Shown: piece by piece, positions 16,028 through 23,065 of the stretch
How positions within the stretch are numbered: the stretch's first letter is position 1
How the letters are laid out: each line of letters begins with the position of its first letter
Origin: Euryarchaeota archaeon SM23-78
GTDB taxonomy: Archaea; Nanobdellota; Nanobdellia; Woesearchaeales; SM23-78
Reading direction: 5' to 3'
Assembly (NCBI GenBank): GCA_001595785.1
Contig: LSSJ01000009.1
Location: forward strand, 1-32,453
Length of the DNA stretch: 32,453 nt
Program-made: the position numbers and the translations under genes
Notes under the pieces: model-generated
The model's database searches: none
The model's input: only the letters and a program-made list of their open reading frames with translations
What the model was told of the DNA's origin: nothing

Positions 16028-16051
16028 TATAAATCTTTAGAAAGATTTATA
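16028..16051. repeat. Perfect palindrome, 11-2-11, at a TATA box
   Basis: TATAAATCTTT and AAAGATTTATA around AG. The minus-strand reading contains the TATA box of the 15989 gene, and the right arm overlaps the last codons of the upstream gene (stop at 16047). Like the one before kae1, it could be an operator over a TATA box; part of the symmetry is inherent to TATA. Confidence 0.55.
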
Positions 16052-16871
16052 AAAAAACCTCTGAGCAAGCCTTTATATATCTTTCTGCTTTGTTCAAGTC
16101 AAGGGCTTTCCTATCCTCTGTGCGTAACCTTCCCTGAGCATCTATGAAGAAATCTTCTTGGTATTTCTCTTTAATCAAAGGCACCTTTTTCTTAACATTA
16201 TCTGCATCAAAACCACCTGCAATCCCAATCCTGGTGTGAGGCATGGCTTGGTTAAGAGCACTCATCAGCTCAACAGAGTATTGAACCTCAAAATCAAGAC
16301 CTTTGCCTCTTGAAGGATCTATTAAAGCATATTTCACCAGGTTATCATATTCTTTAGCTCGCTTTGCAATCTCTTCCAAGCCCAAACCTTCTGTTGCTCT
16401 TGGTGGGAGTTGAAGAACTATCTTAAGCTCTGGAAATTCTTTTATTATATAATTAAGATGTTCTAGTGGTGGCCAGTCTACATTAAGCTGCACAGCTCTG
16501 CACAAGTTAGCATCATATAAAGGATCATGGGTAAACAGGCTCAATATCTCTGTGCATAGACTCTCTTTTCTAGGTGTATAGTAGTGTATCATTGGCAAAC
16601 CCCAAGAAGGAATTTCTTGGAGAATCTCAGGTAACTTGCTTAAACAAGGGCTTTTTTTCCCTTCACTATTAACATCATCTATTCTTTTATATGATGACAA
16701 AACACCAAACATAACCTCATACCTTATATTTGGAAACCCAGATTCTCTAAACATTTCTGCCATATCCTTAACTTCTTGTGTTGTCTTATAACCAGTTATT
16801 CCGACATATGCTTTTGCTTTCAGAAAATCTTGATTTTCTGAACCAAAAAATCTTTGATTTTTTGATTTCAT
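16047..16871 (-). CDS. TIM-barrel-like protein, possibly phosphoribosylanthranilate isomerase-like, with palindromes in its 5' end
   Basis: 274 residues. After residue 18 a beta/alpha barrel pattern appears: AKAYVGITGYK, IRYEVMFGVLS, AVQLNVDWPP, LKIVLQLPPRA, TRIGIAGGFDADNV, FFIDAQGRLRTED. The GIAGGFDADNV and IDAQGRLR segments recall the phosphate-binding loops of TrpF-like barrels, but catalytic identity cannot be assigned. The start (16871) is firm, because GGGAGG lies six nt upstream. The first 17 codons coincide with two perfect palindromes (16821-16864), so residues about 3-17 (KNQRFFGSENQDFLK) look like an inserted repeat and not native barrel. No other tryptophan gene is nearby. Confidence 0.65.
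   Translation of the reverse strand: MKSKNQRFFGSENQDFLKAKAYVGITGYKTTQEVKDMAEMFRESGFPNIRYEVMFGVLSSYKRIDDVNSEGKKSPCLSKLPEILQEIPSWGLPMIHYYTPRKESLCTEILSLFTHDPLYDANLCRAVQLNVDWPPLEHLNYIIKEFPELKIVLQLPPRATEGLGLEEIAKRAKEYDNLVKYALIDPSRGKGLDFEVQYSVELMSALNQAMPHTRIGIAGGFDADNVKKKVPLIKEKYQEDFFIDAQGRLRTEDRKALDLNKAERYIKACSEVFL
16821..16864. repeat. Paired palindromic element inside a coding start
   Basis: Two adjacent perfect hairpins: CAGAAAATC-TT-GATTTTCTG (16821-16840) and CAAAAAATC-TTT-GATTTTTTG (16844-16864), three nt apart. They lie in frame in the first codons of the minus-strand gene ending at 16047. The same two-hairpin arrangement recurs 300 nt away inside the tRNA at 17162-17207. Confidence 0.8.
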
Positions 16872-16966
16872 TATAAACCTCCCTCATCAGGTTTGAAAAA
16901 GTAATTGTGATTATTTAATAAGCTTTCCGATTAAGCTTTTAAATTTCCGATTTTAACTACAAGCAG

Positions 16967-17067
16967 TATATAAAGAACTAGTTTGTGAATTCTAAAAAAA
17001 TAAGGCGGGCCGCAAAGCCCAGATGAAACTCCCAAGCAATAATGATTAATTCATTGAGCTATATAAA
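16967..17067 (+). promoter_or_regulatory. Two tandem TATA boxes upstream of the interrupted tRNA
   Basis: TATATAAA at 16967-16974 predicts a transcript from about 16997. A second TATATAAA at 17060-17067 predicts a start at about 17089, essentially at the tRNA 5' end (17086). The stretch between them (17003-17058) has no open frame of note. It contains a GC-rich hairpin (GGGC-CGCAAA-GCCC, 17007-17020) and a segment (17027-17040) complementary to the end of the tRNA insert. The rest of the gap back to 16872 is A/T-rich with nothing recognised. Confidence 0.6.
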
Positions 17068-17085
17068 ATTTTCCTTTTGTGCAAT

Positions 17086-17254
17086 GGCGCGGTCGCATAA
17101 TCAGGTTATTGCGCCTGGTTGATGCTCAGGTGAGGCTCCCAAGCCTCTTGCGGGTTCAAATCAAAAATTCTTTGAATTTTTGGTGTTCCAAAAATCAGAG
17201 ATTTTTGAGAACAAATAAGTTAACCCCCTTGCTTGGAGAGTCCCGCCCGCGCCG
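17086..17254 (+). tRNA. tRNA-like gene with long variable arm, apparent anticodon GAU, and an 80-nt insert in the T arm
   Basis: Removing 80 nt (17162-17241, or shifted by one) leaves an 89-nt cloverleaf. Acceptor GGCGCGG (17086-17092) pairs fully with CCGCGCC (17247-17253); G73 is at 17254. T8, A14, A15, G18-G19 and A21 are present. D stem GCA/TGC. Anticodon stem CCTGG/TCAGG around TTGATGC, giving anticodon GAT at 17121-17123 with T33 and G37. Variable arm GAGGCT-CCCA-AGCCTC (17132-17147). T stem GCGGG (17150-17154), loop TTCAAAT, and CCCGC (17242-17246) after the insert. A long variable arm belongs to Leu or Ser tRNA, but neither has GAU. G37 fits a Leu(GAG) ancestry, while G73 fits Ser. 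It may be an intron-containing, altered-identity or disabled tRNA. No CCA is encoded. Confidence 0.7.
17162..17212 (+). repeat. Paired palindromic element inside the tRNA T arm
   Basis: CAAAAATTC-TTT-GAATTTTTG (17162-17182) and CAAAAATC-AGA-GATTTTTG (17189-17207), both perfect. The second is extended by GTTC (17185-17188) pairing with GAAC (17209-17212) across one bulged A. Spacing and design match the pair at 16821-16864. The remaining 29 nt of the insert, to 17241, are not palindromic. Confidence 0.8.
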
Positions 17255-17260
17255 CACAAT

Positions 17261-18463
17261 ATGATTACTGAAATCTTAATAGCTTTATTAGCAGGCATCC
17301 TCTTTGGCATAATCACAGGCCTAACCCCTGGCATACATGTAAATCTAATCAGCTTACTCCTGCTAAGCTCTGCTCCTTTTCTTGTCAAGTTCTTCTGCTT
17401 AACCTCTCTTGCAGTGTTCATTGTTGCCATGAGCATAACCCACACCTTTATTGATTCCATACCCAGCATTTATCTTGGTGCTCCTGACTCTGACATGGCA
17501 CTAGGAGTGCTGCCTGGTCACAGATACTTGTTAAAAGGACATGGATATGCAGCAGTTAAACTAACCTTGATTGGTTCATTAGGAGCTATCATTCTTAGCA
17601 TTCTTCTCTTTCCCTTGCTCATACCTGTAGTTAAGTATGGTTATCCTTTGATTGAGAATTATATGGGTTATTTTCTTTTACTAGTTGCACTCTTTATGAT
17701 TTTAAGAGATAAACAGAAGTTATGGGCACTCATAGTTTTTCTTTTATCAGGAACCCTTGGCTTAATAGTGTTAAGCATGCCTAATCTTAAGAATCCTTTG
17801 TTTCCGATGCTGAGCGGCTTATTTGGAATTTCAACTCTTATAATCAGTTTATTAAGAAAAGAATCAATTCCAAAGCAGGTCCTAGTAAAGAAAACTCCTT
17901 TGGATACAAAGAAAACTTTCAAGGCACTGATATCAGGCCAGATATCTGGTTTTTTAACAGCAGTTTTCCCTGGCTTAGGAGCAGCAACAGCAGCAGTTAT
18001 TTCTTTGCAGTTTACTAAGAAGCTGGGTGACCACGGCTTTTTGATTTTGATTGGAGCAATAAATACAGTTAATTTCACTCTTTCCCTGTTAACCCTTCTT
18101 GTACTGAACAAGGCAAGGAATGGAGCAGTGATAACTGTTCAGAAACTAATAGAGAATATAACTTTGCCTCATATTCTTCTCTTTCTTTGCACTGCATTAA
18201 TTGCAGGAGGAACAGCATTTATTCTGGGAATACTAATAAGCAGAGGATTTTCTAACTTGATAACAAAAATAAATTATAGAGCTCTTGTTATTGGAATCAT
18301 TACTTTTATCTTTATCCTAACAATAATTATTTGCAACCCTATCGGATTGATAATCCTAATCATAAGCACAGCCATAGGCTTGATACCACCAGAAAAAGGC
18401 CTGCCAAGAATACACTCAATGGGATGCTTGTTAGTGCCGATAATAGGGTATTTCTTGCTGTAA
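17261..18463 (+). CDS. TctA-family (DUF112-like) integral membrane permease
   Basis: 400 residues with about ten membrane helices. GIITGLTPGIHVNLIS near the N-terminus and GFLTAVFPGLGAATAAV in the second half are the paired glycine/proline motifs of TctA-like permeases; DSIPSIYLGAPDSDMALGVLPGH resembles the tricarboxylate-transporter loop. Bacterial TctA works with TctB and a periplasmic TctC; neither is present, as is usual for the archaeal branch, so the substrate is unknown. The ATG lies only 6 nt after the tRNA 3' end, with no promoter or ribosome-binding site between them. Its mRNA 5' end is therefore probably made by tRNA 3' processing of a shared transcript. Confidence 0.82.
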   Translation: MITEILIALLAGILFGIITGLTPGIHVNLISLLLLSSAPFLVKFFCLTSLAVFIVAMSITHTFIDSIPSIYLGAPDSDMALGVLPGHRYLLKGHGYAAVKLTLIGSLGAIILSILLFPLLIPVVKYGYPLIENYMGYFLLLVALFMILRDKQKLWALIVFLLSGTLGLIVLSMPNLKNPLFPMLSGLFGISTLIISLLRKESIPKQVLVKKTPLDTKKTFKALISGQISGFLTAVFPGLGAATAAVISLQFTKKLGDHGFLILIGAINTVNFTLSLLTLLVLNKARNGAVITVQKLIENITLPHILLFLCTALIAGGTAFILGILISRGFSNLITKINYRALVIGIITFIFILTIIICNPIGLIILIISTAIGLIPPEKGLPRIHSMGCLLVPIIGYFLL

Positions 18464-18588
18464 CTTAGAACTTCTTAATAGACATATTCCGAGAATGTTA
18501 ATTACTATCAAAAAGTAGCAACAAAATAGAAAGCTTTATAAATGAAAGGCTTATTCATACGGAATATATTACATAAGGTGCCTTAAAA

Positions 18589-19752
18589 ATGAATGAACAA
18601 CTTGATACAATCATGGGGGCTCTGCATTCAGATGAAGCCCAATTAGCTTTTCTAAGAAGCATTTATGCTCCTGGCAACACAGAAGTTGCTGATAGAATTC
18701 TTGCAATGAGTGAAGATTATTCAATTATTGAAAAGGAAATTACTCATGCCAGAGAATCTGGAGACACTGACAGATTCAGATCAATGGCAAAAAGACACAT
18801 AGATTATTATGTTACACATGATTTTGATATTCTACTAAGAGATATTGTAAAAGGATGGAATGATCCTGAATTAGCTGATTATGCTATTGTACAAATGACT
18901 TCAAAACCAGAAGATGATAGAAAATTAGAAGGTCCATTGCAGTATAGCGCAGAAATTGCTCAAGCATTTGGAAAAGAAGATGTTGCTCAAGCAAACCTTG
19001 AAAGATTGTTAGCTCTCCAAGAAAGAGACTCAGAATACAAATTCCCTTCAGCTCAAACTTTGAAAAAACTTGGCAGATTTGATGAAGCAATTGATAGATA
19101 TTTAGAAGCTGAATGGACATCTGCTGCTTTCAATCTTGCAAAAGAAAAATCACCTGGAAGATTAACTGCAATTGCTGAAATTGGATTTAATGAATATAAA
19201 CCAGGTTCAGGTTCTGCAGAATTTTATGTTGAATGTGCAACACAAATTGGAAAAACTGCACAAGCTGAAAAAACCTTGGTAGAGTATGCTAAGAAAGTTA
19301 AAGTTGATAGCTCACCAAGATTCTATGGGGGTGTTGTTACAGCTCTTGTTTCTTTAGGACAAGAAGGAGTTGCAAGAAAACTTGTTGAAAGAGTTGCTAA
19401 AAATGAAGAGCAAGTGAAAGCAAGTGACAGATATTATGAATTTGATAGATCAGAAGAAATGGCTAAGCTATATCATGCTATTGGTGAAACTGATGCTGTA
19501 AGAAACATTTATGCTGAAAGAATTGATACCAGAATAAGAGAGAGACATCATCCTTCAAATGCTTTGAATGATATTAAGAAAGCAATTGAATTTACTGGAG
19601 ATCAAAGCTTTAGAGAAAAAGAGTTAGACATTTTTGAAAGACAAAGAGAATACCAAAAAGCTGCATCATTAGCAACTGAGCTTGGAAAACCAGAATTGGC
19701 ACAGGTTTATACCACAATGCATGATATGATGCCCAAACAAGAATCTAAGTAA
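18589..19752 (+). CDS. Large helical-repeat (TPR-like) protein
   Basis: 387 residues, soluble and without signal peptide. Nearly all helical, with degenerate TPR-like pairs: SAQTLKKLGRFDEAIDRYLEA, EMAKLYHAIGETDAVRNIYAER, REKELDIFERQREYQKAASLA and others. No catalytic motif is visible; this suggests a protein-protein scaffold. A TATA (GCTTTATAAATG, about 18532-18543) and AAGGTG at 18575-18580 lie upstream. An 8-bp inverted repeat (ATATTCCG near 18484 and CGGAATAT near 18560) flanks the TATA. Its codon use is somewhat more A/T-ending than that of the neighbours. Confidence 0.65.
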   Translation: MNEQLDTIMGALHSDEAQLAFLRSIYAPGNTEVADRILAMSEDYSIIEKEITHARESGDTDRFRSMAKRHIDYYVTHDFDILLRDIVKGWNDPELADYAIVQMTSKPEDDRKLEGPLQYSAEIAQAFGKEDVAQANLERLLALQERDSEYKFPSAQTLKKLGRFDEAIDRYLEAEWTSAAFNLAKEKSPGRLTAIAEIGFNEYKPGSGSAEFYVECATQIGKTAQAEKTLVEYAKKVKVDSSPRFYGGVVTALVSLGQEGVARKLVERVAKNEEQVKASDRYYEFDRSEEMAKLYHAIGETDAVRNIYAERIDTRIRERHHPSNALNDIKKAIEFTGDQSFREKELDIFERQREYQKAASLATELGKPELAQVYTTMHDMMPKQESK

Positions 19753-19870
19753 TTCTTCAATTATTCTTCTGAAGCTACTACTTTTCTCAATATTCAATCC
19801 TATTCTCTCTGGTTCAGAAAGTAATTTATCAATATCCTCAATGGCTGTCTCTTTTCTGATAGTCTCTAAT

Positions 19871-20395
19871 TCAGAACTCTCTCTTAAACTCCTTCCAGAA
19901 CTCCTTGATAGGCAGATGCTGGGATATTGTGTAAGTAAGAAACCTTATGATTATGAACAGGATAAGGATTGCTATGAACAAATAGAATAAGTCGAGAAGA
20001 CTTCTCTCAAACAAGAAGAAAGAAGCACTAGCACTAATAGCAGGAGGATGAAAACTGTTAGCCAAGAAAATAAGTATTGAGGTTAAAAATACTGCAAAGA
20101 AAAGGTTTAAGGCCAAGGGCAATCTAACCTGAAGATTAATAAAGTATAATAAGAAAGAAATAAGAATAGCGACAACATAAGAAACAATAGCAGTGTGCAG
20201 CTTGGTCAAGTGATGAGACTTAATATTAGCTAGAATAGCAGCACTAGCACCCACACTTGCAAAGAGCACAATGTTAGCAACACTGAACTCAAAGATTAAA
20301 GCAATTATTGCAACCCCAATACCAGCTATTAATGAAGGAACAAAGTGCTTGTGCCAAATAAGTCTTTCCTTTCTTAAAAACTTTTTAACATCCAT
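19871..20395 (-). CDS. HPP-family membrane protein
   Basis: 174 residues with four to five membrane helices. The family motif is visible as NSFHPPAISASASFFL, and FASVGASAAILA matches the first conserved helix. HPP proteins are small integral membrane proteins of poorly known role; a plastid member has been linked to nitrite transport. It follows the 66-residue membrane protein at 20414 after 18 nt, so both are probably one operon. The 118-nt gap after its stop, to the convergent 18589 gene, has no feature apart from a frame that stays open on the minus strand. Confidence 0.8.
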   Translation of the reverse strand: MDVKKFLRKERLIWHKHFVPSLIAGIGVAIIALIFEFSVANIVLFASVGASAAILANIKSHHLTKLHTAIVSYVVAILISFLLYFINLQVRLPLALNLFFAVFLTSILIFLANSFHPPAISASASFFLFERSLLDLFYLFIAILILFIIIRFLTYTISQHLPIKEFWKEFKREF

Positions 20396-20413
20396 TCTTT
20401 ACATTTAAACTTC

Positions 20414-20614
20414 TTATTCCTTCTTCATAGAGTTAAGCCAGATAGCCAGAGCCCACACAGCAAACACAATAGCTACAACCCATACAAGCCACCAGATACT
20501 TGCCCAGAAGTTTGTAAAGTAAGCTCCTAGGAGGATACCAATGGCAATGCATGCAATCTTCATAATTCCTAGCTGCCAGTTAGCCCAACTCACTTTTTGC
20601 TTGCAGATGAACAT
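20414..20614 (-). CDS. Small two-helix membrane protein
   Basis: 66 residues. Two hydrophobic segments (GIMKIACIAIGILLGAYF and IWWLVWVVAIVFAVWALAIWL) are rich in Trp and Ala. AGGTGATAAT immediately before the ATG at 20614 is a strong ribosome-binding site. The gene precedes the HPP protein on the same strand. No family recognised. Confidence 0.7.
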   Translation of the reverse strand: MFICKQKVSWANWQLGIMKIACIAIGILLGAYFTNFWASIWWLVWVVAIVFAVWALAIWLNSMKKE

Positions 20615-20680
20615 ATTATCACCTCTAATAAGCTTTTATTTTAGAAATATTTAAAATTTCCCCTTATTTCTCCTAATATT

Positions 20681-21091
20681 ATGAAGAAAACCCTAGTCTT
20701 CGGCACCTTTGACATCTTGCACCCTGGCCATGAGTACTTTTTAAAAGAGGCTAAGAGGCATGGTGACCAGCTTGTTGTTGTAGTTGCAAGAGACTTGACA
20801 GTAAAACAAGTCAAAAAATTAATGCCTGATAATAATGAGCTTGAAAGACTAAAAATTGTTAAAAAGCTTGATATTGTTGATAATGCTCTTCTTGGCTCAA
20901 TGGATAATGATAAGTACAAGATAATAGAGGAGATAAAACCAGATGTTATATGCTTAGGCTATGACCAAAAAGCCTTTGTAGATGATTTAAAAGCAGAGCT
21001 GGAGAAAAGAGGATTAAAGCCAGAGATAGTAAGGATAGGAGCTTATCAGCCTGAGGAGCATAAATCTTCTTATTATAAAGAGAAACATTAA
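20681..21091 (+). CDS. ribL: Archaeal FAD synthase (FMN adenylyltransferase)
   Basis: 136 residues. A single nucleotidyltransferase domain: GTFDILHPGH with the HxGH motif (His14, His17), LVVVVARDLTVKQVK, and the C-terminal ICLGYDQ and SSYYK, matching the archaeal RibL (MJ1179) type that makes FAD from FMN and ATP. Archaea lack the bifunctional bacterial RibF. A relative such as a glycerol-phosphate cytidylyltransferase is less likely given the loop spacing. The TATA-like AAATATTTAAAAT (20645-20657) is at leaderless spacing. It is followed after 30 nt by tyrS on the same strand. Confidence 0.85.
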   Translation: MKKTLVFGTFDILHPGHEYFLKEAKRHGDQLVVVVARDLTVKQVKKLMPDNNELERLKIVKKLDIVDNALLGSMDNDKYKIIEEIKPDVICLGYDQKAFVDDLKAELEKRGLKPEIVRIGAYQPEEHKSSYYKEKH

Positions 21092-21121
21092 TAAAAAGCA
21101 AATAATACTCAAATAATTAAA

Positions 21122-22198
21122 ATGGACTTAAACGAAAGAATCAGGCTTATTAAGGAAGTTGGAGAAGAGATTATCACAGAGCAAGAACTAAAAGAATTGC
21201 TTTCTAAGAAAAAGAAACCTATTGCTTATGATGGTTTTGAGCCTAGTGGAAGAGTGCACATTGCTCAAGGCATTCTTAGAGCTATTAATGTTAACAAGCT
21301 GACCAAGGCAGGGGTTCATTTCAAGTTCTGGGTTGCTGACTGGTTTGCCTGGGCTAATAATAAGATGGGCGGAGACCTTGAAAAGATACAGACCGTTGGC
21401 AAGTACTTAATAGAGGTATGGAAGGTGTGCGGAATGGACATGGAAAACGTTGAGTTTGTATGGGCCAATGATGCTATGGGTGATGTGAATTATTGGAAGA
21501 AAGTTATGCAAGTTGCTAGGAACTCTACTGTTAAGAGGATTATTAGGTGCGGCCAGATAATGGGAAGAAAAGAAGATGAGGTGCTTCAGGCTTCACAGAT
21601 ATTCTATCCTTGCATGCAGTGCGCTGATATATTCTACTTAAAAGCAGACATAACCCAGCTTGGCATGGATCAAAGAAAGGTTAATGTGTTAGCAAGAGAG
21701 ATAGGTCCTAGCCTTGGGTTCTGGAAACCTGTTGTTGTGAGCCATCACATGCTTATGGGCTTGCTTTCACCTGCAACTGAAGCCACAGACGCGGCTCAAA
21801 GAGCTATTGATATGAAGATGAGCAAATCTAATCCTGACTCAGCTATTTTTATGACAGATACAGAAGAGGAGATTAAGCGCAAGCTTAGAAAGGCTTACTG
21901 CCCTGAGAAACAGGTGCATGAGAACCCAGTGCTTGAGTACTGTAAATATATATTGTTTGAGAAGTTCAAGGAGTTAAAAGTAGAAAGAGCTGCAAAGTTT
22001 GGCGGTGATATTAGCTTTGCTAGTTATAAAGAGCTGGAGAAGGCTTTTGCAAAAGGAGAAATACATCCTTTAGACTTAAAGAATATGACAGCCAACTATG
22101 TTAATCAGTTAATTGATCCTGTTAGAAAACATTTTGAAACCAATAAAAAAGCAAGAGAACTCAAAGAATTAGTTGACAGTTTTGAGGTTACAAGGTAA
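21122..22198 (+). CDS. tyrS: Tyrosyl-tRNA synthetase, archaeal/eukaryotic type
   Basis: 358 residues. It is a class I synthetase charging tRNA-Tyr. YDGFEPSGRVHIAQG carries the HIGH-like motif (HIAQ), VADWFAWANNKMGG and QLGMDQRKVN are Tyr-binding segments, and MKMSKSNPDSAIFM is the KMSKS loop. A bacterial-type C-terminal S4 domain is absent, as expected for archaea. The start has TATA-like ATAAAAAG within the end of ribL (about 21091-21098) and may be leaderless; ribL and tyrS might also be co-transcribed. Confidence 0.95.
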   Translation: MDLNERIRLIKEVGEEIITEQELKELLSKKKKPIAYDGFEPSGRVHIAQGILRAINVNKLTKAGVHFKFWVADWFAWANNKMGGDLEKIQTVGKYLIEVWKVCGMDMENVEFVWANDAMGDVNYWKKVMQVARNSTVKRIIRCGQIMGRKEDEVLQASQIFYPCMQCADIFYLKADITQLGMDQRKVNVLAREIGPSLGFWKPVVVSHHMLMGLLSPATEATDAAQRAIDMKMSKSNPDSAIFMTDTEEEIKRKLRKAYCPEKQVHENPVLEYCKYILFEKFKELKVERAAKFGGDISFASYKELEKAFAKGEIHPLDLKNMTANYVNQLIDPVRKHFETNKKARELKELVDSFEVTR

Positions 22199-22231
22199 AT
22201 AATTCTTTAATATGGGGGAAATGGAATAAGC

Positions 22232-23065
22232 ATGGTACTAGTAACTGCTCACAGAGGCTTTTCTAGTAAGTATCCTGAGAATACTCTTCTAAGCATTAGA
22301 AAAGCAATTGATTTAGGTGCTGAGTGGGTTGAAGTAGATGTGTGGTTGTCTTTAGACCATCATGTCATTGTGTTTCATGATAAAAGTCTGGATAGGACTA
22401 CTAATGGCAAAGGAAGAATTGCATGGAAGACCTTGAAAGAGATAAAAAAGTGCCGTACTAAAAAAAGAAACCAGCAAATACCTGTGCTTGAAGAAGTTCT
22501 TGAACTAATTAAGAAGAGCAAAACCAAACTAAATGTTGAGATAAAAACAATATGGGCTGCTAAGCCTGTTGCTGACCTTATAAAGAAGTGCAAAATGGAG
22601 CAAAAAGTTATGGTTTCTTCTGGAAAAATAAATGCATTAAGGATTGTTAAGCATGAAATCCCATCATTAAAAACAGCTTATGTCTTTTTTATTTCAAACA
22701 ATCCTAGGTGGAATTATTTTGTAAGTTCTCTTGCTAAGCTGTCATTTACACTAACCAGGTTTGTGGTTATCCTAGTTGCAAAATCAGCTGAGGTTGATAA
22801 TGTTCATCTTTCTTATCCCTTTGCTACAAAAGCTTTCATAAAAAGGCTTCATAGAAATGGGTATAAGGTGCATGTATGGGTTGTGAACACAAAAGCACTT
22901 ATGAAGAAACTCATTAAGAGAAAGGTTGACGGTATAATTACTAATCATCCTGACAAGCTCAAAAAATTGTTAAGAAAGGTTAATACCAAGAAAAAGAAGA
23001 GCAGAAGGATTAGTCTTAAAAGATTAAACTTCATTGGCCACAGACGCAAGAAAAAAAAGAAATAA
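22232..23065 (+). CDS. Glycerophosphodiester phosphodiesterase with a basic tail
   Basis: 277 residues. GDPD family barrel: TAHRGFSSKYPENTLLS with the catalytic His and Glu, WVEVDVWLSLDHHVIVFHD with Glu-x-Asp and His, then VEIK and the end motif VHVWVVNTK...DGIITNHPD. It hydrolyses glycerophosphodiesters to glycerol phosphate and alcohol. The last 45 residues are extremely basic (KKLLRKVNTKKKKSRR and a terminal RRKKKKK), unusual for the family and possibly an RNA, membrane or polyphosphate contact. The stop abuts the hisS stop (convergent). Confidence 0.88.
   Translation: MVLVTAHRGFSSKYPENTLLSIRKAIDLGAEWVEVDVWLSLDHHVIVFHDKSLDRTTNGKGRIAWKTLKEIKKCRTKKRNQQIPVLEEVLELIKKSKTKLNVEIKTIWAAKPVADLIKKCKMEQKVMVSSGKINALRIVKHEIPSLKTAYVFFISNNPRWNYFVSSLAKLSFTLTRFVVILVAKSAEVDNVHLSYPFATKAFIKRLHRNGYKVHVWVVNTKALMKKLIKRKVDGIITNHPDKLKKLLRKVNTKKKKSRRISLKRLNFIGHRRKKKKK

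Noticed and set aside
17003-17058. C/D box guide RNA upstream of the tRNA
   Set aside because: AGATGAA and AATGATT resemble C and C' boxes, but no CTGA D box is found at suitable distance and the spacing is too short.
17086-17254. Selenocysteine tRNA
   Set aside because: The long variable arm and a possibly extended D stem invite this, but the anticodon loop has no TCA at 34-36 and the acceptor/T geometry is 7/5, not 9/4.
17079-17264. 61-codon plus-strand frame
   Set aside because: It lies over the interrupted tRNA; the cloverleaf explains the sequence better.
19753-19870. Frameshifted C-terminal extension of the HPP protein
   Set aside because: The minus frame stays open through this gap and looks helical, but it has no start codon, and the HPP protein already ends at normal length.
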